Of a DNA stretch of 48,729 bases, positions 11,101 through 23,100 are shown piece by piece (position 1 is the first letter of the stretch; each line of letters opens with the position of its first letter). The stretch spans positions 1 through 48,729 of the forward strand of contig NZ_FWFJ01000029.1 of assembly GCF_900172365.1 (NCBI RefSeq). The letters are read 5' to 3'. A program made the position numbers and the translations under genes. The notes under the pieces were generated by a model that saw nothing but the letters and a program-made list of their open reading frames with translations, was not told the DNA's origin and did not search any database. This stretch comes from Roseovarius gaetbuli (GTDB lineage: Bacteria > Pseudomonadota > Alphaproteobacteria > Rhodobacterales > Rhodobacteraceae).

Positions 11101-14100
11101 CGGTCACATCCGCCGCGCCCGTGTTGTTGCGGTCGACAAGATTGCCGCCCGAAATCAGCGTCGCGGTGCCATTCACCGCCGACACCGAGCCAATCGCCAT
11201 CGACGAGGGCCCGAGCACCTCAAGGTCGACATCGCCGCCGGTCGAAGTGGCGTTCAGGATGTCATAGACCCCCTCGACCGCAAAATTCGTGGCCGTGGTG
11301 ATAAAGCCAAGCCCATTCGGCGCGGTCAAAACCCGCGTCAGCTTGCCTGTTTTCCCAACGAAATCAATCTGATCACCCGCCTGCATATCAAGCTGAACAC
11401 CATCGGCCGGCGTGGTAACCGCCGTGGTCTCCAAGAAGCTGATATTGGTGCCCTGAAGGTCAAGGTAAAGATCATCTCCGGCGCGGCCGAAGAAATTGAC
11501 CGGATCATGCGCAATCGTGCCATCGGCAAAATCGCGGCCCCGGACAAGCTCAAGACGGAACGGATTATTCGCCGCCCCGATTGAGCCGCGATCGGTCACG
11601 ATACTGACCGCAGGCACGAGAGTGCCGCCATTCAGATCGGTCGCAAACATCTGGCCCGCATCCCCGGCGATAAGGTCTACGCCCGCCGCCTGGGTGATAT
11701 TGCCGCCCTGGGCGCGGAAATCATAGATCGCGGCGACGTTGCTGATGTCACGCAGGAACAGCACGTCAGACGTCAGCGCGGTCGAATTGTTACGCACGGT
11801 GAAGGTGGTGAAATCGCCACCCGCATTGCGGATATTAAAGCCGGGGCTCACATCGGCAGGCGCCGGACGGCTATCGACCACGTTGATATCCGGCTCTCCG
11901 CCATTGGTCGAAATCATCTCGACCCGCTGAATGTGCAGATCGCGGCTGGTGTTGTTCTCAAGCGTGACGCTGGTCAAAAGCTTGGGCAGGAAAATATCGG
12001 CATCGCCACTGACGATCCCGCGCACAAGGCGGATATCAAGCTTGCCGCCGGCATCGTTGATGATGTCATCAACCAGAATGGTGTTCGAACTGATCGTTGC
12101 GCCGACGTTGGATTCAGCCGCAATCGTGCCATCGGCATTAACCCGCAACAGCTTGTCCGAACCTTCGCCAAGGAAGATCGAGCCGCGCAGATTGACGATA
12201 TCATCGGCATCGTCGCCGACACTGGTGACCTCGGCATTGCTATCGGCAAATTCGAACACGGTCACAAGGTCAATGACCGTATCGACCACCCATTCGACGA
12301 TCTTGTCCAGCGGCCAGGGCAACCACTTGGTCACCTTGCGCACCACTTCGCGCACGACCTCCACGATCTTGGTGATAAAGCCCGATGCGTCGGCTTCGGC
12401 CACCTCGGTGATCGCAAGGTTGGAGCTTCCGTCGATATCAACCGATTTCGATACCATCACCGCAGGATCGGCCATGTCGATGATCGACTGACCATAGCCA
12501 AAGCCGATGGCCTCGGCATTTGCAACCGCAAGAACAGTTGTGTCGGCGTTCGAAATCGCCCGCGAGACAACCTCGTTTCCAAACGCGCCGTCAGGGTTCT
12601 GGGTGGCGCGGCCAACCGCATCCATTTTGATCTCGTTCACGCCCTCGATACGAGAGGTGCCCTCTTGAAGGATGCGGGCCTGTGCCTTGTCGCCATTGGT
12701 CCCGATATTAAGCCGCGACACCGCAGTCGAAAAGGCCCCGGCAAGGGTCACATTGGTGCTGGAGTTTGCGGTTTGCTTGCCAGCAACCTCGTTCAGCGCG
12801 TCGATATCGACAGTGTTACCCGCGAGGATCGTAGACCCGTCGCGCAGAATTACATCGGCATCGGTATCCATGTTGGTGGTCACGAAGGCCGTCGAAGACG
12901 AGGCAACCGCTCCGCCGGTGGTCATGCTGACATTGGCGTCAAGCAACACGGCGTTTTTCGCCAAAAGCGTGGCGTCGCGAGACGCGTCGATCACCGCGCC
13001 AGAGGACAGCTCCACATCGGCTTCCGAATTGATCGTAAGCACAGCCGACGCGCCACCAGCCGAGGCAATCGACGGAATGCCGATATTGGCGAAATCGCCC
13101 TCGAACAGCGCCTTGAGCGAATCGCCCAGCTCCTTGCCCGATGATCCTGTCACCCGGACAATTGCGTTTGCAAAGGTTTCAGCCAGCAGTTCTGCATCAC
13201 GCGCGGTGATCCGGGAATTGCCGTTCATGTCGGCATCGGCTGTGGTGGTCATGGTGACCGTGCCCGAGCTAAAGCCCGCACTCAAAAGACCCTCGGTGCC
13301 GCCGGTGACCGTATTGCGCGCCTCAGCGGCGGCAAAGGCCTTGAGACGCACAAGATCGCCCGCCGTCAGGCGCGATCCGCTTCCCAGAACTGCGTCGGCA
13401 TTGGTGGTGGTGGTGGTTCTCGCTTCGGCATCGCCGCCGGAAATAAGGCCGGCCGCGTTGTTGTTGGCAACTGCATCCGCCGCGTTGAACGCCCGCGAGG
13501 TCGCCTCGATATCATCCGTCGCATCGACCACCGCGCTTGGGCCGAACCCGGCCCAGACATTGGCCGTTGAGGTGGCCCTGATGTCGGTGGACGAAATGCT
13601 GCCTGCGCCGCCAACCGAGGTGTTGCCGGTTGCGCGCGCCGCATTGCCGATGGCGCCGACGCCGTTCTTGTCGGCGACGTTAAAGAACGCCTCGACGATC
13701 ACATCGCCCGACGCGCCATTGGCCGCGACATTGATCGCATCGCGGATTTCGGCCCGCACGGTCGAGGTTGTCGTCGCCGTGGCCTTTGAATCGCCCGCCG
13801 CGAGAAGACCGCCAGAGACACCGGATGTGGTCGCAAGCGAGCCCATGAGGCCGATCGCCCCGACGCGCACATCGCCCGCGTTGATATTGGTGCTGCTGCC
13901 CTGAATGATCGCCGTGACGGTCCGGTTGACCGTGCTTGTCGAATTGCCACCAACCCCGGCGGCAAGCCCGCCTGCACCGGCGGTGCCGCTGGCATGGGCA
14001 TTGGCCGCGTCATTGGCGTTGACACTGGTCAGGCCGGTCGTCGTGACAATCGCGCCGTTGATACGCGCCGTGGCAAAGCCCTGAACGGTCGCCGTGCTGG

Positions 14101-17100
14101 TCGTGGTGCCGCCGCCGATCAGTGTACCGATCCGGCTTGTGGCGATGGATGTGGCGTCGGAATCGCCCAATGTCCTGATCGCAAGACTTCCGGCAATAAC
14201 CGTGCCCGTCGTCAACTCCGCAGTAAGCTGCGCGCGCGATGTCGCCGAGGCATTGGCGCCCGACACGCCGATCAGCGCCCCGGCCGAGGCGGTCGAACTT
14301 GCGCTGGCATCCATGCCGAAATCGCCGCTTTCCGTGACGACCGTACCGTCGTCCAACACGTTGTGACGCGCCAGAACAGTGACCGCGCCGCCGGTTGCCG
14401 TCACCGTGGCACCGCCGCCGATCCGAGCCGTGATCGAGGGGCTCACCGTCGCGACGGATTTCGCCTCGCCGACCGCAAAGACCCCGCCGTTGATACCGGA
14501 AACGATTGCATCGGCATCGACGATGCTGGCCGCGTCAACCGTGACACTGCCCGCATCGACCGTCAGGCCCGCGCCTGCGATCTCGGCCGTCACACTTCCG
14601 CCGATGGTCGCACGCGCCTCGATTCTGGAAACAGAGCCAAGCGCCCCCGCGCTTGCATTGCCGTTGGCGTTGGCCTCGTGGTTGGTTTGTGCGCGCACGA
14701 CAACCGATCCGGCATCAATATCCGAGTTGCCACGGATTTTGGCCGAGACCGTCGGATCAATCGTGACAACCGCCTTGGACAGGCCAAGCGTCACAAGACC
14801 AAGCGACAGACCGCGCACGGTTGCGGTGCCGGTGGCGACGCTGTTGGCATCGACCGTCATCGCGCCGCTGACATTGATATTCGCACTGTTGATATCGGCA
14901 CGGGTCGCCCCGCCGATATCAACGCCCATTTCGTTGACGCCGCCCGCCGCAAGCCCGCCCGAAAGCGAGCGCCCGGTGACGCTGGCAACCGTATCGCTGC
15001 GCGCATCCATATCAAGACTGTCGACGCCGCCATTTGTCCCGCCGCCGATATCGGCCAGCGTGCCGATGCGCGCTTCGGTGGTTCCGGTGACATCGACCTG
15101 GCTGACCGAGGCCCCGGCCACGAAAGAGCCGACCGCAAGCTGAGTGCTTTCCAGCACGATATCGCGCTCGGAGCTGGCCGAAAGCGTGATGCGGTCACTG
15201 TCGATGACATTGCCGTCGATTTCTGCCCGCGCACCGGTTGAATCGGTGTGAACCACGACCGACGCGCCAAGCGCGCCGGCAAGCCCGGCCGTGCCGAGAA
15301 CCGAAACGCTATTGGCGTTGATCCGCATGTCCGAAAGGACATCGACCTGGCCAAATGTGGTACTGCGCCCCGCCGAAATGGTGGCGGTGCTGTCGATGCT
15401 GGCGGTGGTGCCGCGCGACAGGGTGTTGACCGTGATGCCTGCGCCGACCGCGGCAAAGCCAAGCGACACGGCGCCGGCATCTGTATCAAGGTCGATCCGC
15501 TCATTGGCGCGGATGAACACGTCATCGCCCGCATTTACCACGCCCGCGACAAAGGCATCGGTGCCGGTGGTGGTGACACTCGCCGTTGCGCCGCTGGCCA
15601 CAGTGCCCGAGGTGTTGCTTGCAACCGTCGCATTGCCGGACTGCGTGGCCGAAGCGATGCGTGCCGTCGCCGAAGGCTGACCGGTGCCGTCGACATTCTC
15701 GCTGCCATCGCTGCTTGCAAAACCACCCAGAACGCTGCTTGACCAACCGGTCGAGGCGGCGCTATCGGATTCGGTGATGGCGTTCTGGCCGCCAACCGAA
15801 AGCTCGCTCGTCTGGCTGCTGTTAAGGTCATTGCCAAACGACAGAACCGAAACCGAGGCCGCAAGTGCAAGCGCGCCGCCGCCGCCGGAAATCACCAACT
15901 GGTCGACATTCATCAGTTCCGCCGCGCCGACGATCACATCGCCACCCGCGTTCACGCGGGTGCCCGCCGCCGTATAAGCGCTTGTATCCGAACGGATAAT
16001 CCCGACGCCCAAGGCGCCAGCAGCACTTCCGCCAAGCGACAGGGCAAGCGCGCCGTGACCGGCAAAGAAATCAAGCTTGTTGCCCGCCGTGACAACCACG
16101 GACTGGCTCGCGTCGCCGCTTTCACGCTGGTTCACCTGCGCCGTGCCGCCGACATAGGCCGAGGTATCGCTATCGACCACCACGACGCCAATCGCCCCGG
16201 CAATCCCGACTGCGCCAACACCCGCCGCCGCACCAAAGACAAACAGATCCTCGGCACTTTCGGCCGTAACCAGAACGCCCTCGGCAGACTGACGCCCAAG
16301 GGCATCGCCATCGTCATATGTATCATTCGTACCGGTCAGCGTGCCGTTCAGAACACTGCCCGCCGCGCCGCCCGCGCGGGCATCGACCTGCGCCGATCCG
16401 GCGATATAGGCCTCGGTGGTTTTCTCGATCACCACCACGTTGACGCCGGCCCCCACGCCGCCGCCGCCAATGCCAACACCTGCGGCGCCGGCAATGACGT
16501 CTGCGGTAGTGTCGTGATCGGCATCGACCACAACATTGTGGTCGGCAATCACGTCAGCCGCGCCATCAATCGCCGCGATAACGTCGGATTTCATGACGAT
16601 CGCATTCGCCGAGATCCCGGCCCCGCCGGAGCCCCCGCCCGCGACCGATACGGTCACCGCAAGCGCATCCTCGACGGCATCCGCCGCGACGATCACATCG
16701 CCCGCGCTGCGCAGGACGGCCCCGGTCACCCGGGCCTCTGTGCGGCTGTCAAAGACGGCGGCACTTGCGCCCGGCGCACCGGCCACGCCACCCACGGCAA
16801 CCGCCGCCATCACGTTCAGCGCATAGCTGTCGGAGGAGGCCGCAACCCGGATATCATCGCCCGCCGCGATCGTGGTCAGGCGTGCGCCCGCGCCAACCTT
16901 GGATTCGGTGATGTTGTTGATGACGTTGACCGTGCCACCCAAGGCAACCGCAGCCCCGCCGCCCGACCCGTTGACCGAGAAGGTCTCGACCCGGTCGGTC
17001 GACACCGCCTGAACGGTAATCCCGCCAAGGTTGGTGGCATCCGCCGAGGCCACGCGTTCGCTGTCAAAGCCCTGATTGTCAAAGCCCTGCGCCGAGGCGG

Positions 17101-20100
17101 TGCTGCTGCTGGCGCCCGACGTGCCGACGCTGACGTCATTGTCACCGGCTTCGGCCAGGTACTCAACGCCGACGCCGCCGGTGAGGGATTTCACGCCGCT
17201 ACCGCCGCCATTGGCGGTGAGGGTCGCGCCCGCTTCGATCAGGGTCTGCGTGGTCTTGTTGATCACGCTCACACCGCCAGAGCCCGCACCCGAGGCAATC
17301 GCGCCAGAGGCCGCACCGGCAATCACGTCGGTGCTGGTGTTGTCCAGCGCGTTGATCGCAATACTGTCGCCCGCGGTCAGAGTGGCCGTGCCCTTGACGG
17401 CCGCCTCGGTGGTGTTGTCAATCGACAGAACCGACGCCGCCCCGGCAAGCGATCCAAACGCCCCGCCAGAGCCGCTGATCGCGACAACAACCGCTTCGTC
17501 CTCGGAGAGGGCGCGCACCGCGATATCATCCTTGGTTGTCACATCGCCCGCGATCCATGCGCGGGTTTCCTTGACCGTGACCTGCACACCGGCCCCAGCG
17601 GCGCCGCCGCCCGTGCCAGACCCGGCAAACGACCCGCCGCCGGACACGACCGTGCCGGTGTCACGGGCCAGAACATAAAGATCCTGCGTGCTGTTGGCAT
17701 TGGTGTCGCTGATCGTGACATTGCCGCCGATCCACGCCTTGGTGACCTCGGTCTGCACCGAAACCGCGCCCGATCCGGCAAGCCCGGTCGTTCCACCGGC
17801 CCCGACGCCGATCGCGCCCGAGATGATAACCTCTTCGGACACCGCAGACACGGCCACGCCGCGCACCGCGCTCAGGGTATGGTTGCCGGTCCCAAGCTCT
17901 TCGCCGGTGGGCATCAGGGTGCTGCCGGTGTTGCCCTTGGCGTTGATTGTGGCCGTGCCGTCAATCGCCGCCGTCGTGGTGTCATCATGCACCGAGGCCG
18001 CCGCGCCAAGGCCCGCGCCAACGGCGCCGCCGCCGCCAACACCGCCGCCAAGGCTTTCCATCGTCACATCGCTATCGGCCAGAACCGTGACGTTGCCATC
18101 GGTATTGACCGTGCCGCCGGTGATCCGCGCGGTGGTTTCTTCAACAATGGTGGTATTTGCAAAGGCACCGGCAAGGCCGACGCTGCCGCTGGCGCCGCCC
18201 GCCACGGTAAGCGCCGCGCCGAAGATGCCCGATTGCGCCACAACATCGACACCGCTGATGGTGCGGCTCGAGGAGGCACTTATCGCGCGATCCGTGCTGC
18301 CAAGCGCGCCGGTCGCGGTGATGCTTGAATTGCCGATGATCTCGGCCTCGACCTTGTGCACGGCAACGACGGTGCCAATCGTGGCACCAACGCCAACCGA
18401 GGAGCCACCGGCAACCGCACCGGCCCCGGCCACAAGAACCGCCGAGGTGACCGGCTCGATCACAACATCGCCAAGTTCGCGACCGTTAAGACCATCGCGC
18501 CCGCTGCGCGTATCGGCAAAGACGCTCAGGTTGCCCGAGGTGTTGATGTTTGCGCCCTCAACCCGTGCGCGCACGGTTTCGGTGTCGGTGACCACCGCGA
18601 TCACGCCCGCAGCAGCCCCCTGACCGCCAACGGCGCCCGCGATCCCGGCAGAGACCAGAACCGGCGAAGAGGTCGCCACCAGGTCAACGCCGCGCACATT
18701 GCGCGCCGTGCCGCTATCGGTGATGGTGTTCACCTGGTTGCCCGTCGCCGTCACCGTCGTACCGCGCCCGATCAGAGCGTCGATATCCGCGACCCGCGTC
18801 AGGGTCACGATTGTCGCCCCAAAGGCCGCCCCGGAGCCGCCCGCCACGCCGCCCGCAAGCGGCACGATCACCGCGTCGCTATCGGCTTCGACCGTGACCG
18901 TTCCGTTGGTCGTGACCGTGGTCAGCGCAGGCACCGCAGCGCCGCCATCGGCCGCCGAAAGGGCCCCGATCCGGGCCGTGGTGGTGTCGGTCTGCACGAT
19001 CGTGTTGATGGTGCCCGACCCGGCAATGCCGGACCCGCCGCCAGACCCGGCAATCGTAAGGCCGGTCACGATAAAGAAGCTGTCGGCATAGACATCGACG
19101 CCGTTGATGGCGCGCGTGCCTTCGTCATCGGGAATGATCGTCGCATCGCCAATGGCGCGCGCGGTAACGGTCGCCCCGGCCTCGATCTCGGCCAGGGTGC
19201 GCGACAGGGTCAGCGCAACCGAGACCGATGCGCCAACCGCGCCGGACGAGCCAACCGCCACAGACCCGGCCCCGAAGACCATGATAAGATCGCTGTCCGA
19301 CCCGATCGTGACATTGCCATTGGTATCAACCACCGCCCCGGCGCCAATCGCCGCGCGGGTTTCATCGTCGGTGACGACAATCGAGATCGCCCCTGCGCCG
19401 GCAAAGCCGCTGCTGCCAGAGCCGGCCACGGTAAGGCCGACAATCACGAGGTCACTATCGGCAGAGACATCAACACCGCGCACCGTGCGCGTGCCGCCGT
19501 CATCCGGCAGGGTGCTGGCGCCGCGAATGGCATCTGCCGTCACGCTGGCGTTGCCGATCACGGCCTGCACCACACTCTTGCGCGCGATAACGCTGCCTGA
19601 AAGGCCGATTCCGGCCCCGCCGCTCGCCACGGCAACCGCGCCGGTGATCGCGGCCGCCTCGGCAAAGGCGTTGGCATGCAGGGTAACGTTGCCTTGGGTC
19701 GTGACCACCGCGCCATCGGCGATCAGCGCCTCGGTGACCGAGGCATTACCGGTCGCGGATGCGTTTTCATAGTCAAGCGAGGGCACCGGGTTATCCCCGT
19801 TGATCACCTCGTTGGTGCCAAACAGGAAGCTTCCCGAAAAACTACCGGCGCCGGAAAAACCGCCGCTGGAGGACGAACCGGAAATCGCCGCGGTGTTCGA
19901 CAGGATGGTGTCATTGGCAAAGACATCAACCCCGCGCATGGTGCGGGTCTCGCCATCAACAGTGCGCAGCAATGCCGTGTCGGCATTGGCCGTGATCCGG
20001 GCGTTGCCGCGAATTTCGGCTTCGGTCTGATTGATGGTGACAAGCGGGGCCGCTGCGGCACCAACGGCGCTGCCGCCGCTGCTGAGGGCCACGGCGCCGG

Positions 20101-23100
20101 CGATCATGCCGCCAAAGAGATTGCTATCGGCATAGACCGACACGCTTCCTGCGGTGATCACAGTGCCGTCAATCGAGGCACTCGTGGTCCGGTCCAGCAC
20201 GCCAAGCGACAGCGATCCCGCGCCAGAGAAGCTCGACGAGGAGGACCCGCCAACGGCAAAGTTGATCAGGATATCGTCCGACAGTGCCGCAACCGACACC
20301 CCGGCGCGCGATTCAACGACCGCCCCGGTGCCGATAAAGGCCAGCACGTCGCGATCCATGGTCTGAATGCCAAAGGCCGCGCCAAGCGCGCCGGTGTTGC
20401 CCTTGGCGATCCCGCCTGCAAGGCTGATCTGAAGGGTGCTTGCGCGTGCATCGACCGTTACGCCCTGTGCGGTGGCGGCATTGGGCGCAATCTCGTCGAC
20501 GAGCGGATCGTCGAGGTCCGAATTGACCCGCGCCCCGGCTGCAATCGACGCCTCGGTCGTGCCATTGACGGTGGTGGTCGCGACCGAGCCGGCCACGGCG
20601 ACCTGATCGGCCTTGGACCCGGCGACGGACACCATGAAGAGCTTGTCATCGGTATCGGCGCTCACGATCAACCCGTGTTCGGTTGCGCCCTGAACAGCAA
20701 GGCCTGCGCCCTGCCCGAGGGTCACCACATTGGCGCCTGCGGTCACGCTGGCGCGGGTATTGTGATCAACCACCAACACGCCCGGCGCGATGCCGACACC
20801 CGTCGTGCCGCTGGCAAAGCCGCCCGCGACGCCAACAACGATCAATTCATCCTGGGCAAAAATCCCAAGGCTGCCGGTGGCGCGCACGGTGCCCCCCACT
20901 TCGGCAATCACATCGCTATCGACGAAATTAAAGCCAACCGACCCGGCAAGCCCAAGCCCGGTATCAGCCTTGCCGATGCTCGCCGCGAGGGACACAATGA
21001 CGCTGAAATTCTCCGCTTTAACAGTGACATCACCGCCAGCGGTCACAGTGCCGTCAATCTCGGCCTTCACGGAATCGGTGAAAATACCGATGTCAAAGGC
21101 CGCGCCGACGGCGGTCTTGTTGCCATCCGCCGCAGCACCCGCCACGTTGACACTCACCGCAAAGTCGTTGGCGTGAACCTCGACATTGCCGCCGGTGGTC
21201 ACGATTGCGGCGCTGCCGATCAGGGCCTCTGTGGTGTCATTGGCGACGGTCACATTGACCGAGCCCGCAATCGCGATATCGCTCGCCGACCCGCCAGAGC
21301 CGCCAACCGCAAAACCAACGCTCTCCGAGCGGGTTTCGGCCTCGACCGTGAGGTCGCCGCCGCCGTTGATGGTCACGGTTGCATTCTCGATGGCCGCGCG
21401 GGTGGTGCGGTCAAAGACCGTAACCCCAACAGCGCCGGCAATACCCGTGTCACCGCCACCAGGCGTGCCGGTAATGATCGTAAGCGGTACAGACACCGCG
21501 ATCACCGGCCCCGAGGTGCCCGCATGCAGCGTCACGTTGCCACCAGAAGTGACGGTCGTGTCGCTGATCAGCGCCTCGGTGGTCTGGTCGATGATGTTGA
21601 TGCCAACCGCGCCCGAAATCCCAAGCCCGGCAACACCGGCCACATCAAGGGTGCTGTCCCCCGTCGTGACACTGTTTTGATCCACCGTCGGCGGGGTGGT
21701 GTTATCGGCTGGATCGGTCGGGGTGCTTGAGGCACTATCGGGTTTCGCGGCGGCGAAGGCCACCACGAGCCCAAGATTAAGACTATCGGCCTCAACCGTG
21801 ACATTGCCCGCGCTGCGCACACCGGCATTAAACGCCGGATCGGTCGGAATCGTGCCGTCCTCGACATTGCCGATCTTCGCAAGGGTGACATTGGTCACGT
21901 CATTGACCGCCGCACTGACGCCGACGCCGGTGCTGCCGCCCTTGGCAAAGGCGACGCCAAAGCTCAGCATGGTTGCCGAATGCTCGGCATCCACTGTCAC
22001 GCTGCCCGCATCCACCGATGCGCCATCCTCGATAAAGGCGCGCGCGGTGTTCACGTGGTCGTTGATCGAAATGCTGCCCTGAAAATTCACATCCTCGGCA
22101 CTGCCGCCGGCATCGGTCAGGTTCATCACGAACTGCCGGGTTTCGGCATCGACCACGAGGTCATGCACAACGGTTATCTGTGCGCCATCGGCGATAAAGG
22201 CGTCGGCCTCGTTGGTCTTGGCAACATAGCTGAACGAGCCGCCCACCGAGGAGCCATCGCTTTTGGTCGCGCCGGTGAACATCGCCTTGATATTGGGCGG
22301 ACCGACGATATCGACGGTCTCGATGCTGGCCAGCGATTCAACCCGCGCGCCGTTGGCGGCGGTGACCGTGACCCGTGCGCCGTCGCCGATGCCGGCCTTG
22401 GCGGTGTTGTGGATAAGCACGACATTGACGGAACCGGCAATCGCCAGCTTGCCGTCGGTGCCGGAATCGGAATTGCCCGCAGCCGCACTTGCGGCGACAT
22501 AGCTTGTCGCGACCTTATCGGGCAAACCACCGGCCGGGTTGGCATAGCCAAGGAACGGCGTCGCCGCATCAGACACCCCGGTCAGAGCGGGCCCGAGCGA
22601 CTCGTCATAGTATTCCTGAAATGCGGAAATCGACTGATTTGCCGCCAGCGTCGCACGCTCGGGGTCTTGTGGGTCGACATTATCGCCGACGTTGCCAAAC
22701 GCGCCCGAGATCGAGGGCATGGCGCCAAGCGCCGTGCCAAGATCGTCGATGGCATTAAAGAACGCCGGAATTTCGTTAAGGAAATCAACCTGATTGGGGA
22801 TAATCGCCTCTGCGTCCACCACCAATGCGCCCGCAACCACAGTCGCGCCGTCAATCCGCGCAACCGCGTCATTGTCGAACTGCGACACGTTGATGCCGCC
22901 CGCAAGGCTAATCGCGGCGCCCGCACCAGAGCCACCAATCGCGACGGTGCGGAAGTTATCCTCGGTGGTGGCCTCAACGGTGAGCGTATCACCAGCCGTC
23001 ACAAACGCCCCGTCAAGCAGGAAGGCGTTGGCCTGAAGCGTGTTCTCGGAAACGATCACAGCCGCCGAAAGACCGAACTGCCCCGGACCGCCCCATTTGC

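Noticed and set aside
8858..11584. 908-codon plus-strand frame, and similar long plus frames up to 25,885
   Set aside because: These are shadows of the repeat-rich giant gene at high GC. None has a plausible start signal or recognisable domain.
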